This document shows positions 46,101-55,014 of a DNA stretch of 64,000 nt, in pieces. Source of the stretch: Candidatus Poribacteria bacterium (lineage in GTDB: Bacteria > Poribacteria > WGA-4E > WGA-3G); the NCBI GenBank assembly GCA_012270795.1, contig JAAXHO010000213.1, forward strand, positions 18,778 to 82,777, in the 5' to 3' direction. Both the position numbers and the translations under genes were made by a program. Under the pieces are notes generated by a model. The model was not told the DNA's origin. It did not search any database and saw nothing but the letters and a program-made list of their open reading frames with translations. Numbering within the stretch: position 1 is the stretch's first letter; every line of letters begins with the position of its first letter.

Positions 46101-46196
46101 CTTAAGAAAGATGCAGAGGCGATAGAAAACGGGAATGGACAAGGAGCACCTAAAAAGGCAGGAAATAGGAAAAAGAAGAATAATCAATCAAACTGA
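43104..46196 (+). CDS. UPF0182 family membrane protein
   Basis: The start is ATG at 43104, with GTGGAG upstream; the track GTG at 43089 belongs to the leader. The 1030-aa protein has seven or so N-terminal membrane spans within residues 1-330, then a large extracytoplasmic part with UPF0182 hallmarks: 'THIDSTRSAFDLNDI', 'NVQLWDRRVLFDIL', 'TDIDRYRI', 'THGYGVYVAPAN', 'NYIRNSGVAIVNAFSGEV' and 'DYLTRIQANMYKYYHV' (all short quotes). The Lys-rich, Gln/Asn-rich C-terminus is low complexity. Function of the family is unknown. It is convergent with the 46226 gene, with only 29 bases between stops. Confidence 0.9.
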   Translation: MTPDIAIAWLLSNLILIGITLVWGIFRYRRGIWYRKLVLKFQAYLLWGIGVIALISSFYPFAYLYSEHLWYFEDVGNADVFWTIRKIKWGLFAGFFFVAVAFMNVNAIIANRLCPEPREFSRWTQERTKSFHRSLVVGTVLLAIILAVPMMSLHDTFIRFFERPSEQIEPFLYGKDRNFYLFSFPVHQAVSLWVQILLWVTCAVVGLLYNFYYRRDARSMGRVKRHIVLHGSFLWLILLVVEVWRSHVHLWSKVYTKSATPTLSHLFGLFYMDAQLELSTLIYCAILLGIGVLLLVNLFWRRRLLWYGALVVWCVGYLSLIHVFPRAIHFANVQSHDFIPEEQHLQTHIDSTRSAFDLNDIIQRNYTAGPATLELVNNEKNREVLENVQLWDRRVLFDILRAEHLVRHHNYHPYTDIDRYRITVTPKESDKENNEETLPIQQYRQVLIAAREIQPDPQVQGRRGNWGKRKLGFTHGYGVYVAPANAIDEKNSPVFWSEVKLNPTKLKNETVATYPELEITHPRIYYGELTSDYVIAKTKASEYDYESEVTLTAGNGNEVKATPETDIDAGYHYDGMGGVQLSGWFRRLCFSVRFLDFQIIYNKNTVLLPESRILYWRKIGTRRGQKVVSDRISRIAPFLEYDPDPYIVIDNGQLWWIVDFYITSQWYPNSQFYEDDTAEIPPNLQDAEVRYKKFNYIRNSGVAIVNAFSGEVNFYAVKQNESIMQTYQKTFPNLFKGFDQMPEGLRAHLRFPDYLTRIQANMYKYYHVTDARSFYDKGLQLKIPQEVYGAAKKTKDGPKWNDDQEMMPYYAMIRLPGEEDLEFVNMIPFTPDAKEFDMKAWMVVRCDAPHYGERIVFTLNNTPDIKGPKHVEDLITSQLSEEFLKMHSGNLVIRGALYFIPLEEGIIYVESIYQKPDTTENAEKDEDDRPKRPILKHIVASANDKLATDPDFNESLKKVIELGLKTEEATTTEVENTPDEEKEPTLSERITLLVQALEELKKDAEAIENGNGQGAPKKAGNRKKKNNQSN

Positions 46197-46225
46197 TGGA
46201 TAAATGTAATATCAACAAAAGCACC

Positions 46226-48622
46226 CTATTGCAGTTTGAATTTTTGTTTCCACCTTTGGTTGTCCAACCACTTCACCGAGTAATGCAATAGATTTTCCAT
46301 GATTTTAGCATTGATTTGCACATCTCTTTCCGTATCATTCTTTAGGCTTGTGACGATATACAAACCTTGCTGGAAAGGAAGTGTAAGCAAAGCTGAAGCA
46401 TCTTGTGCCGTAGATTTGGCAAACGAGTTCCACTTACCAAGCGGGTCTACCCACATATCGTCAAGTCGCACTAACGGTATTTCTTTGGTATCTGGTGTTG
46501 TGTTTAGCACGTTAGGTGTATGGAAGATACGACTACGTCTACCTTGTGATGTAGGAAGGAGTTCATCAGTTTCGTCGTATTCAAGACCTGTGAGTGGTTC
46601 TGGTATCCATCCAGCACCACGTCTTTGCCTGTAATTAGTCTTTACATCCTGTCCAGAAACGATAACGATGCCACCTTGACTGACAAAGTTTTTAATACGG
46701 TGCTCTGAATCAATATTTAGACGATACCCGCCCTTATAGACTTCACCGCTTCCAATCCATAAAATATCCATTTTTGTTAATCGGTCATTCCTCAAGGTGT
46801 CAACGGTTTCATAGAGCATATGATGGTCATGTACGTATTCAAAGCGTTCAAGTATGGGAAATTCCATATTTGTGCCATTGCTTGTGAATGTCATCACCTT
46901 GAGTGGTAGTGGGACATCAACATTTGTTGGTAGCATCTTCAACAGTGGAACTCTTAAGCTTCTTTTAACTTTCTTCGGATATGCTAATTGGGCAACGGCT
47001 TCTTTCTGCAGCGGGTTCTCACGTATCTGTTCAATAAGTTCATGCTGTGCAACAAAACGATGAGCAAATATAGGATTCAACTTACGATGCAAAGGTATCT
47101 TGTGGCGCAATTTCTTATCAAAATGCGTATACGCGCTTTCCACTTCCCATCGGCGGCTGTAACTTGAATCTACGGACTTTAGATCAATCCGTTCCTCATT
47201 GACGTTAGTAACGTAGCCATGAACAAGGTTCATTCCGTGGATGGGTCGTCCCGCGGCATCTTCTATTGCAATTTCTTCTATTTCGCTACGTTCCAGCATT
47301 GCATTTGTCAAAGAGGTAAGACTAAATGTCTCAATTTGACGTTTTTCACCGCTTTCAATAATCTTACAGAGATCACCAGCGCGTGGGAAGATTACATCAG
47401 CATCACGGAAGGATCTGAATTCAATACGTAATTTCTTGAAGTTTCTTGGTGTTCTATTTTCTGGAATACTGACTCTATCAAAAGGACTGATTTTATGTTG
47501 TGAAACTGGATTCACACGTACTCTTCTGACGCTGAGTGGTTCAATATGCCACTTAAACTCAAGATTTCTCTCCCATGTGGGTGATCCATCATGTAATGTA
47601 ATTTTACCAACTTGGATTGCATAAGCGGTATTGTTTTCAAATACTACAAAATAATTACCATTATTTTCTACCATGCGAGATCTGAGTCCACGGTCATCGC
47701 GAATATTGAAGTTATTGATATTATGTTTAAATTCTTTTTCAATTGTCCATTGATCCCTAAAACCATTACCATCCTTATCTTTTATGTTCATGAAGGACAT
47801 GTGTTCTTTATTGTAATCCTTTAATAATCCCATGTACACGCCATCTACATGTTTTACACCGCCAATTTGTATTTTGACTCGCGTTCCAACGAGTCGTTCA
47901 ATTATTCTTTCATAACTTTCCTCTGCCATAAAACCTTTGGGTTCGTCCAAGATGGTATTCAGTTCCTTCACTGCAGTTCCTTGCCCACCATATTCCGATG
48001 CAGCCGCATCAATACGTTCCAACTGTTGTGTTATCGGTTTTGCTGCACCTTTAAGGCCTGTAACAACCATGTTCAAGGCGTTTTTTACAGCTTCATTTAG
48101 TTCAAGGAACATGTTTCTAATTTTTCTTACGACTCGGTAAGTTAATGGAGGATTGAGTAATCGTTCAAGGTCCCATAGGCGTTCACGTTTTTCACGTTCA
48201 TTCATAGTATCATGGTAACGAATATATGCGCCGATTTGTCCCTCTAATTGACCTTTTTTGAATATATAACTGGGAGCTTGTCCGCGTTGTCTTGATTCTT
48301 CAGAAATGATTTCAGCACCCTTCAAATCTATGCGCATAGTTCCATGATACCGATGTCCGTTCTTCATGTGAAAAACCACATACTTGTTCATCAGTGTTTT
48401 TTGAAGCCTATCTTTCTTAAATAAGCGAAACAGATAAGCAATACCATGAAAAACAAACATTGCAATAGCAACGAAAACAGGAAATAGAATCTTGTCCCAA
48501 ATACTTCCGGATCGATTCTCAGCATCATCTGTAGATCCTTCTTCTTGTCCAATCACAGAATAAGCAGCAAAAACCATAAAGATTATGAGAAGCAAAAAGA
48601 TAGTTTTTCTTTTATTTAACAT
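46226..48622 (-). CDS. Membrane-anchored protein with C-terminal GATase-like domain
   Basis: The 798-aa product has a signal segment (residues 7-25) and a second span ('ILFPVFVAIAMFVFHGIAYL', about 45-65). A basic, strand-rich part follows ('LVGTRVKIQIGGVKHVDGVY', 'RVNPVSQHKISPFDRV'). From about residue 600 comes 'TKMDILWIGSGEVYKGGYRL', 'IKNFVSQGGIVIVSGQDV', 'GAGWIPEPLTGLEYDE' and 'FQQGLYIVTSLKND', the same domain as in the 22999 protein. It is the third gene of an operon (16 bases after the TIM-barrel gene) and convergent with UPF0182. Function unknown; possibly a sensor or binding module facing the periplasm. Confidence 0.65.
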   Translation of the reverse strand: MLNKRKTIFLLLIIFMVFAAYSVIGQEEGSTDDAENRSGSIWDKILFPVFVAIAMFVFHGIAYLFRLFKKDRLQKTLMNKYVVFHMKNGHRYHGTMRIDLKGAEIISEESRQRGQAPSYIFKKGQLEGQIGAYIRYHDTMNEREKRERLWDLERLLNPPLTYRVVRKIRNMFLELNEAVKNALNMVVTGLKGAAKPITQQLERIDAAASEYGGQGTAVKELNTILDEPKGFMAEESYERIIERLVGTRVKIQIGGVKHVDGVYMGLLKDYNKEHMSFMNIKDKDGNGFRDQWTIEKEFKHNINNFNIRDDRGLRSRMVENNGNYFVVFENNTAYAIQVGKITLHDGSPTWERNLEFKWHIEPLSVRRVRVNPVSQHKISPFDRVSIPENRTPRNFKKLRIEFRSFRDADVIFPRAGDLCKIIESGEKRQIETFSLTSLTNAMLERSEIEEIAIEDAAGRPIHGMNLVHGYVTNVNEERIDLKSVDSSYSRRWEVESAYTHFDKKLRHKIPLHRKLNPIFAHRFVAQHELIEQIRENPLQKEAVAQLAYPKKVKRSLRVPLLKMLPTNVDVPLPLKVMTFTSNGTNMEFPILERFEYVHDHHMLYETVDTLRNDRLTKMDILWIGSGEVYKGGYRLNIDSEHRIKNFVSQGGIVIVSGQDVKTNYRQRRGAGWIPEPLTGLEYDETDELLPTSQGRRSRIFHTPNVLNTTPDTKEIPLVRLDDMWVDPLGKWNSFAKSTAQDASALLTLPFQQGLYIVTSLKNDTERDVQINAKIMENLLHYSVKWLDNQRWKQKFKLQ

Positions 48623-48638
48623 GATGATTGTGCTCCTA

Positions 48639-49499
48639 TTAATAAATGGTTACACCATTTTCAGATGCAATATTACGTATATTTGCATTCGCGAGTGGGA
48701 TTTTTTCCTTCGGTAAATGTTCTATCAATCCATATCCATCTGGATAGAGTGCATCAAACCGTTTCAATGCAATTCCTAATTCTAATTCACCTTCTCCTGG
48801 AACTTCCTCGTTTAGATGTAATACTAAACCGTTTTCAACACGGATGTCCTTGATATGCGCCATCGGAGCAATGGGTCCCATAACATCAAAAATATGATTG
48901 AGCCGTGCTTCACTATCATAAACCTGTTGAAGTGACTGAAAGTGATTGACAAAATCCATAACAATCCGTAATCGGTCTGAACCGACTTTATCCACGACCT
49001 CTCTGCATGTTTCAGGAGAATCCATAATAGAGATAGCATGTGTTTCCATGACAAGTGTCAATTCTTCCTGTTCTGCATTCTCTGCTATGGGTTTCAGCGT
49101 TTCAATCAACCTTTCCATAGATTCTGGTAGGTGGTTGTCTTTGTGTGATGTCCATGCCCCTTGTGGGTTTAGACTACCAGGTCTGAATAGGTAAAAGAAA
49201 ACACCAAGTTCCCGCGCTACAGGCATACCACAATTCACAGCTTCAATGGCTGTTTGACGTATTGAGGAACGCGGATCAAATAGACACTCTTGATAAACTA
49301 TACCAAATTGTACCAGATCAAGGTGTGCATTTTCAAGGAAAAAACGACAATTTGTAATATCATTAGGTACTACTTCAGGAATATTTGAACTTGGGAAATG
49401 AAAACTTACACCTGTAAATTGTAGTTCCTTTATGGCATCTATCTCATTTTGGTTTATTGTGCGAAAATCTCCACACATCCCAACTACACCAAGTCTCAT
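48639..49499 (-). CDS. Sugar phosphate isomerase/epimerase family (xylose isomerase-like TIM barrel)
   Basis: The start is set at MRLGVVGMCGDF (49499), five bases after the upstream stop, with GGAG in the end of that gene, not at the longer track ATG. The 286-aa protein has AP_endonuc_2 features: 'GVSFHFPSSNI', 'LTLVMETHAISIMDS' with a metal Glu, 'LRIVMDFVNHFQS' with Asp and His, 'IAPMAHIKDIRV' and 'GEGELELGIALKR' ending in the last metal-binding Glu. Relatives isomerise ketoses or inosose-type sugars using a divalent metal. It is between the cyclase-ATPase and the membrane protein. Confidence 0.85.
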   Translation of the reverse strand: MRLGVVGMCGDFRTINQNEIDAIKELQFTGVSFHFPSSNIPEVVPNDITNCRFFLENAHLDLVQFGIVYQECLFDPRSSIRQTAIEAVNCGMPVARELGVFFYLFRPGSLNPQGAWTSHKDNHLPESMERLIETLKPIAENAEQEELTLVMETHAISIMDSPETCREVVDKVGSDRLRIVMDFVNHFQSLQQVYDSEARLNHIFDVMGPIAPMAHIKDIRVENGLVLHLNEEVPGEGELELGIALKRFDALYPDGYGLIEHLPKEKIPLANANIRNIASENGVTIY

Positions 49500-49504
49500 A
49501 CAGA

Positions 49505-52500
49505 TTATTCTCCACTTAAGATATCCAATAAGTTCTTTGCTTCCATTAGGTCTGCTGTTGCAAACCCCTCTGTGAACCAATCATAAATAGGTTTGAGTAA
49601 CTTATATGCGTCTTCATGTCGGTTCTGAGTAACCATGAGTTTGCTAAGACTTATCGCAGTTCGTAGTTCCCACGATTTTGCTTCTTGGTTTCTTGCAATA
49701 TACAATGCTTTCTCAAAGTAATCCATCGCCTTTTGTTGTATATTTAATGAACGGTTGCTTGAGTTGTCAGAATTAGAGGTGGTATCTATTTCTGTTTTTA
49801 GCAATAGCTCACCTTTAAGCCGAAATAGTTCTGCTTCATTTGTGCGTTCACCAGTTTCAGCAACAGCATCAAATGCTTCTTCAATTGCTTGAAGCCCCTC
49901 TTGAACCTGTCCGCAATAACTATATGCTTCAGCAAGTACGCCAAGATGGACAGGTTGGAATATCCGGGAACGGTTTGCTTCCCATTCAGCGATACCTTCT
50001 TGAATTAATGCAATTCCCTCTTGCTGTGTATCGTCAGCCATTTGCTGAATTACCCAGCCTTTCATGATTTTACCTGTTGGTTCCCAAACAGAGAAACCGT
50101 GTTCTCTACATGTTAAAAGCAGATCAGTAGCATAAGAATTGACTTTTTCTAAATTACGACATTGTAAATAGAGTAGTGCACTAAAGTGTAAAAAAACAGC
50201 TTGGCTAAATGGATGGGGTCGTTCCGTTCCCATTTGTTGAGCTACTTGCAACTGTACTTCAGCTTGTTCAGGATAACCTAAGTACCATAACAAGGGGGCA
50301 GCATAAGCATGCAAGGTCATGCCAGGGTCAGCAAGATAATGGAAAAATGCATGTACAGGATGTTGATTTGGGTTGTATCTTTCAATTCCGGCTTCTATGT
50401 GTGTATGTGCCATTTTTAACTCGCCGAGATAAAATAAAGTTGCTCCTAATGCGCGATGTGCTTCCACTTCCAACTCAGTATTAGCCTGTTGCTTTGCCAT
50501 AACGAGACACTGTTCTCCGATTTCTCTTGCAGTCTGCAATTTTCCTCTTACGAGGTAAGAAAGCCATAGGCCAAACAGAATCGGGAATCGGAGTGACATG
50601 CGTTCGTAATTTGGCATTGTTTCCAATAGTGTCTTTGCTCGTGTATAAGTTTCCTCTACTTCAGGGGCAGCATATCCCATGGTTGCTATAAGTGCTGGTC
50701 CTAAAGTTGTTTGGATGACTAATTCACGTGCTGATCTTGCTGGTGTGTCTGGCATTTCTTTTAGCAAGGACAAACCGTGTGTCAAGTGCCGGACACCTTC
50801 AACATTCGCGGACCTTTCTACCGCTCTTTGTCCAGCTTGTTGCCAATACTCTATAGCTCGTGCTGGCATTGCACCCTCAGTATAATGGTATGCGACTAAT
50901 TCGGGTTGTGCTCTTACAACGTCTCTAAATGACTTACGCAACACCGCTGCAATACGACGGTGATAAGCCTGACGCGTGCTTTTTAATAGAGTTTGGTAAG
51001 CTGTTTCGCGTAGCATAGGATGTTTGAAAGTATAATTTAGTTTATTGTCATGGGATCGACTGCAACGTAATATCTCTGCTTCAACAAGCTGCTGTAATTC
51101 TCTTTCCAGCCAAATAAGATCGCCTTTATTATTCGCAGATGGACGAAGCGTGTTAAACAGGTCTGGGTGTGCGAGAAATTCTCCCTTTTCAGGTTCTTCA
51201 GTCATACTGACGATGACCTGATTTAGTAGTTCAGCAGTCCATTCTCTACCGAGAGTTGCACCAAGTTGAACTATTTCTTTACGTTCTCCAAGTCTGTCCA
51301 GTCTTGCTGTTAATGAAGCATGTAAAGTCGCGGGGATTTCTGTAGTAACGTCAATACTCTGATGATCGGATTCGAGTACCATTCGGGTCAATTCTTCTAC
51401 AAACAGTGGTACGCCTTCTGTTTTATCAGCGATTTGTTTAGAAACATCCTCAGGTATTTTCTGATCTCCTGCCACCTCTGCAATCAACTGTGAGATCTGC
51501 CTTCGATTTAGACGATTCAGAATAATCTGAGTAACCCACTCCAATTCAACGAGTGTTTTGAGTTTAGCTCTACCTTTTGCTTGCATGTTATCCTGATTGA
51601 CATCCATTTCTGCGCGTGAAGTTAGAATAGCAAGAACGGTAGAATTTTCCAAACGAGTTGTGAGGAGTTGTAGAAACTCCAATGTTGAAGGATCAGCCCA
51701 ATGTATGTCTTCAACAATCAACAGGAGTTTACTTCGTTGTGCTGCTTTTAGAAATATCTGAACAAGTGTCTGTAAAGCGGTTCTTCGTCTTTGTTCAGGT
51801 TTCATTCTAAGGTTTCTGTAGGCATCATGTATTTCTAAGAGTTCTGCCAAGATGGGTAAGATAGTCAATGAAAGTTCTTGTTTTATTAGAAACTGTTCAA
51901 GTTTCTTCAAACGTATATTTTCTGTATCTGTTCCACTAAATTTTAGTATTTGATGTTTTAAAAGTAAAAGAATTGGGTAGAGTGGACTATTTTGAGAATC
52001 TGGGGAACCACGACATTCAAGGATTACGGCATTCTCTTGTGCTGCTTGTTCTGCAATCACTGCGACAATACGTGACTTTCCTATGCCAGCCTCACCGTCT
52101 ATCAAAACGACTTGCCCGGAAGCGTTATTAACGAGTTTCCACCGTTCCATTAATGTTGCTACTTGTCGTGTTCTACCAATTAAACGGGTTAAGCTTGTTT
52201 GGTTTGGTAATGGAGTCTGTTCACGTCTAAAAGCAGGGAGGTTGCTTTCAGGATGTTTCTCAAGTATCTGATATATTGGAACAGGTTGGGAAATTCCTTT
52301 AAGTGTTATTGTGCCAAAGTCTTTATAAGTGAAGTAACCTTCTATCAATTTGAGCGTTGTTTCACCAACGACGATACCGTTAGGAGGTGCCACCTGCTGC
52401 ATACGGGCTGCAATGTTTGGTGTTTTCCCAACTATGTCAATCGCATCACCATGGTATCTTTCTAATGCTGAGATATAACCATCGGAACTTCCTATAGATG

Positions 52501-52984
52501 TTCCAACATTCCACACTACTACTAAACCCGTGTCAATACTTAGGCGTGTTTGTATTTGAATACCATAGGTTTCTATCAAGCGAGAATTCAGATCGTCTAA
52601 ACCTGAGACAATTCTCAATGCTGATTGAACCGCTCGACGAGTTTCGTTTTCATGAGCAACCGGATAACCGTAGTATACAAGAATTCCATCACCAAAATAT
52701 CTCGCGATATGTCCATCGAATTCTAATACAACTTTCGCGACAGATTCCCGATAAGCATCTAATACTTGTCTTAAATCCTCTGGGTCAAGTTGTTCTGTCA
52801 ATGCGGTTGAGTCTATAACATCACAGAACAGTACGGTGAGTTGTCGTCTTTCTGCTTTGTTGATTGATGGAGATATGATTGGTGGACCGGTATTGGCAAT
52901 ATTGTGACCGCATTGACCGCAAAAATTAACTGGTAGATTCATGTATCCGCATTCTGAACAACGTGTTTGCTTATGATTATCCAT
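49505..52984 (-). CDS. Class III adenylate/guanylate cyclase - AAA ATPase - TPR signalling protein
   Basis: The 1159-aa protein begins (ATG at 52984) with a zinc ribbon 'CSECGYMNLPVNFCGQCG'. A nucleotide cyclase domain follows with metal Asps in 'LTVLFCDVIDSTAL' and 'ARYFGDGILVYYGYP'. Then an AAA-type P-loop 'LIDGEAGIGKSRIVAVIAEQ' (about residue 308) and Walker B 'LLLIVEDIHWADPS' make up an ATPase of the STAND class, and the final 550 residues are TPR-like helices. Such proteins are cytoplasmic sensors that make cAMP or cGMP when the TPR end is engaged. It heads the operon with the TIM-barrel and 798-aa genes; ligand unknown. Confidence 0.93.
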   Translation of the reverse strand: MDNHKQTRCSECGYMNLPVNFCGQCGHNIANTGPPIISPSINKAERRQLTVLFCDVIDSTALTEQLDPEDLRQVLDAYRESVAKVVLEFDGHIARYFGDGILVYYGYPVAHENETRRAVQSALRIVSGLDDLNSRLIETYGIQIQTRLSIDTGLVVVWNVGTSIGSSDGYISALERYHGDAIDIVGKTPNIAARMQQVAPPNGIVVGETTLKLIEGYFTYKDFGTITLKGISQPVPIYQILEKHPESNLPAFRREQTPLPNQTSLTRLIGRTRQVATLMERWKLVNNASGQVVLIDGEAGIGKSRIVAVIAEQAAQENAVILECRGSPDSQNSPLYPILLLLKHQILKFSGTDTENIRLKKLEQFLIKQELSLTILPILAELLEIHDAYRNLRMKPEQRRRTALQTLVQIFLKAAQRSKLLLIVEDIHWADPSTLEFLQLLTTRLENSTVLAILTSRAEMDVNQDNMQAKGRAKLKTLVELEWVTQIILNRLNRRQISQLIAEVAGDQKIPEDVSKQIADKTEGVPLFVEELTRMVLESDHQSIDVTTEIPATLHASLTARLDRLGERKEIVQLGATLGREWTAELLNQVIVSMTEEPEKGEFLAHPDLFNTLRPSANNKGDLIWLERELQQLVEAEILRCSRSHDNKLNYTFKHPMLRETAYQTLLKSTRQAYHRRIAAVLRKSFRDVVRAQPELVAYHYTEGAMPARAIEYWQQAGQRAVERSANVEGVRHLTHGLSLLKEMPDTPARSARELVIQTTLGPALIATMGYAAPEVEETYTRAKTLLETMPNYERMSLRFPILFGLWLSYLVRGKLQTAREIGEQCLVMAKQQANTELEVEAHRALGATLFYLGELKMAHTHIEAGIERYNPNQHPVHAFFHYLADPGMTLHAYAAPLLWYLGYPEQAEVQLQVAQQMGTERPHPFSQAVFLHFSALLYLQCRNLEKVNSYATDLLLTCREHGFSVWEPTGKIMKGWVIQQMADDTQQEGIALIQEGIAEWEANRSRIFQPVHLGVLAEAYSYCGQVQEGLQAIEEAFDAVAETGERTNEAELFRLKGELLLKTEIDTTSNSDNSSNRSLNIQQKAMDYFEKALYIARNQEAKSWELRTAISLSKLMVTQNRHEDAYKLLKPIYDWFTEGFATADLMEAKNLLDILSGE

Positions 52985-53389
52985 AATCAACTACTTTATT
53001 AACCATACAGGTGTCGAATTTCGCAAGAAACTACCAACTTTTAAAATGCAATTATCAACCCATTTCTCTATTTGAAATACTTACATAAATGAGAATCTAA
53101 ATTGGTAAAGCGTATCTCATAGATGCAATTTTGTCCAAATACACCGAATCACATGTTTGGTAAATCGGGGTTAGAAACCCCTCCTATATAGGTGTAAACT
53201 TAAAGAATATTTTCCATTGTTGGAGGGGTTTCTAACCCCGATTGGACAGGTTTTCGCTCAAGAAATCGGGGTTAGAAACCCCTCCAACAACGTATAAGGC
53301 TCTTAAGTTTACACCTATATGTTCTGTTTCTGCACAACCTAACAGGTTGTGCTACAGAAATGTCCAAGTAATTATATGCTTTACTATAA
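52985..53389. repeat. Repeat-filled intergenic region between cyclase and Ggt-like genes
   Basis: From left to right: a sequence TCTCATAGATGCAATTTTGTCC (about 53117) that recurs at the right edge of the window near 63960, one free arm of GGGGTTAGAAACCCCTCC (53167-53184), the element at 53187-53319, and GCACAACCTAACAGGTTGTGC, a hairpin (53332-53352) next to a copy of the GAAATGTCCAAGTAATTATA segment found inverted near 24230. No gene is supported. Confidence 0.6.
53187..53319. repeat. TATAGGTGTAAACTTAA element with inverted AACCCC arms
   Basis: Inverted ends TATAGGTGTAAACTTAA and TTAAGTTTACACCTATA enclose two inverted copies of TTGGAGGGGTTTCTAACCCC. The same arms occur with other ends at 39334, 56386 and 63762. 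No target duplication was seen. Confidence 0.7.
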
Positions 53390-54991
53390 TTAATGTGTTA
53401 AGATTTTTCCTTCACCGCGTGGATCCGTACCACCTTGTTGACATGTCCCGCCATTCCAGAGGCGAATAGCGTGTCCTGGTCCACCTATCCCCCCGCTTGC
53501 AGTGATTTCATGCCCAAGTTCCCGCAAACCTGCAAGCGTTTCTTCACCTGCTCGCGATTCTATTTGTATAGGTTCGGCACCGTCGCAGTGAAAACGGGGC
53601 GCGTCCAATGCCGCTTGTGCGGACATTTCCAAGTCCATAAGGCTTATACTGATATTAAGCTGATTGTTGGGAATGGTGCGTCCCCCAGGAATGCCGTAAG
53701 TGGCAAAAGGCATGCCATCGTGCGTTGCAAGGCAGGGTGCCATATTGTGCAATGGTCGTTTCTTCGGACTGATAGAATTTGCGTATCCGGGTCTTGGTTC
53801 AAAACGACCGACACCGTGCCCAAAGAGCAGTCCAGTTCCAGGCACCGTCACCATTGACCCGAAACCGCCTCCGTGTGTCTGCGTCAACGATACCATATTC
53901 CCTTCAGCATCTGCAGTAGAGATATGGCTTGTGCAGTGCATCGGTTCGTGATATACCACCTCCCCGCGTTGTGGAGTTTCAAGACCTGCGATCAGCTTTT
54001 TGCTAAGTTTTTCTGTGAAACTATCCGACAGTTCTTCATCTATATCTATCTCAACGAAATTTGGATCACCATATTTCCGAAGTCTTTCCACCCAAGAAAT
54101 CTTCATCGCTTCAGCAAGAAGGTGAAACCTATCTGTGAGAGACATTTTAGCCACGTCATAAGTTTCCACTAAACGGAGCATCTGCAATGTGGTAAGTCCA
54201 CCTGCACCGAGTGGTACTGTATGGACAGAATAACCCCGATATTGGATTTCATAAGGTTGAGTAATGATGGGACGGTATTGCTTAAGGTCATCAAGGGTTA
54301 AAATACCCCCTAATTCCTGAATGTGATTGGTGATTGTTTCTGCTATTTTTCCTTCGTATAATGCTGTATGTCCGTCCTCTGCTACTGTTTCTAAGGTGCG
54401 GGCAAGATCGGGATTTGTGAGGGTTTCCCCTTGTTTTGGCGGTCTGCCATTTTTCAGAAAAACATGGGCAGTTTCAGGAAACTCACGTTTCCACCGTTCT
54501 GCATTGCCGGCAATACCCCCACGATTCGCGCGGTTCGGTGCGTATCCGTAACGTGCGGAATTGATTGCGGGCCGAAGGACATCTGTAAGTGTGAGCCTCC
54601 CATATTCCTTCAACGCTAAACAGAGACCTGCGACAACACCGGGGACACCGATAGACAGGGGTCCGTGAACATTGGCGCGTCCTGGTACGCGGTACCCCGC
54701 GGGTACATCTGGTGCGTCCTCAATTGTGAACATGTCTTCAGCGGCTGCAGCGGGTGCGGCAGTATTGTAATCAATGGCTACGACATCCTGTGTTTTTTTA
54801 CGATAGATTAACATGCACCCACCGTAGCCAGCAATGCCGTTATGTGAAGGTTCAACAACTCCTTCTGCAAACGCAGCAGCAACGGCAGCGTCCACAGCAT
54901 TTCCACCTGCAAGGAGCATGTCAAAACCGGCTTTAGCAGTGCGTGGATGTGGGCCGACAACCGTGCCGAACTCTTTTTTGTGTGAATTCAC
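53390..54991 (-). CDS. Gamma-glutamyltransferase family protein
   Basis: The 533-aa protein is a member of the Ntn-hydrolase family that self-cleaves into large and small subunits. The N-terminal 'ASGGNAVDAAVAA'-like 'LAGGNAVDAAVAAAFAEGVV', 'HNGIAGYGGCMLIY', and the small-subunit 'GGGFGSMVTVPGTGLLFGHG' and 'GGIGGPGHAIRLWNGGT' (quoted partly) are typical. The cleavage site reads 'HCTSHISTADAEGNMVS': where Ggt normally has Thr-Thr-His, this has Thr-Ser-His, so the nucleophile may be Ser. GTG start at 54991 with AAAGGAACA upstream. No signal peptide is seen, so it may act inside the cell. It is not linked to a glutathione pathway here. Confidence 0.88.
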   Translation of the reverse strand: MNSHKKEFGTVVGPHPRTAKAGFDMLLAGGNAVDAAVAAAFAEGVVEPSHNGIAGYGGCMLIYRKKTQDVVAIDYNTAAPAAAAEDMFTIEDAPDVPAGYRVPGRANVHGPLSIGVPGVVAGLCLALKEYGRLTLTDVLRPAINSARYGYAPNRANRGGIAGNAERWKREFPETAHVFLKNGRPPKQGETLTNPDLARTLETVAEDGHTALYEGKIAETITNHIQELGGILTLDDLKQYRPIITQPYEIQYRGYSVHTVPLGAGGLTTLQMLRLVETYDVAKMSLTDRFHLLAEAMKISWVERLRKYGDPNFVEIDIDEELSDSFTEKLSKKLIAGLETPQRGEVVYHEPMHCTSHISTADAEGNMVSLTQTHGGGFGSMVTVPGTGLLFGHGVGRFEPRPGYANSISPKKRPLHNMAPCLATHDGMPFATYGIPGGRTIPNNQLNISISLMDLEMSAQAALDAPRFHCDGAEPIQIESRAGEETLAGLRELGHEITASGGIGGPGHAIRLWNGGTCQQGGTDPRGEGKILTH

Positions 54992-55014
54992 AAGTCTGTT
55001 CCTTTTGTTGAAAG

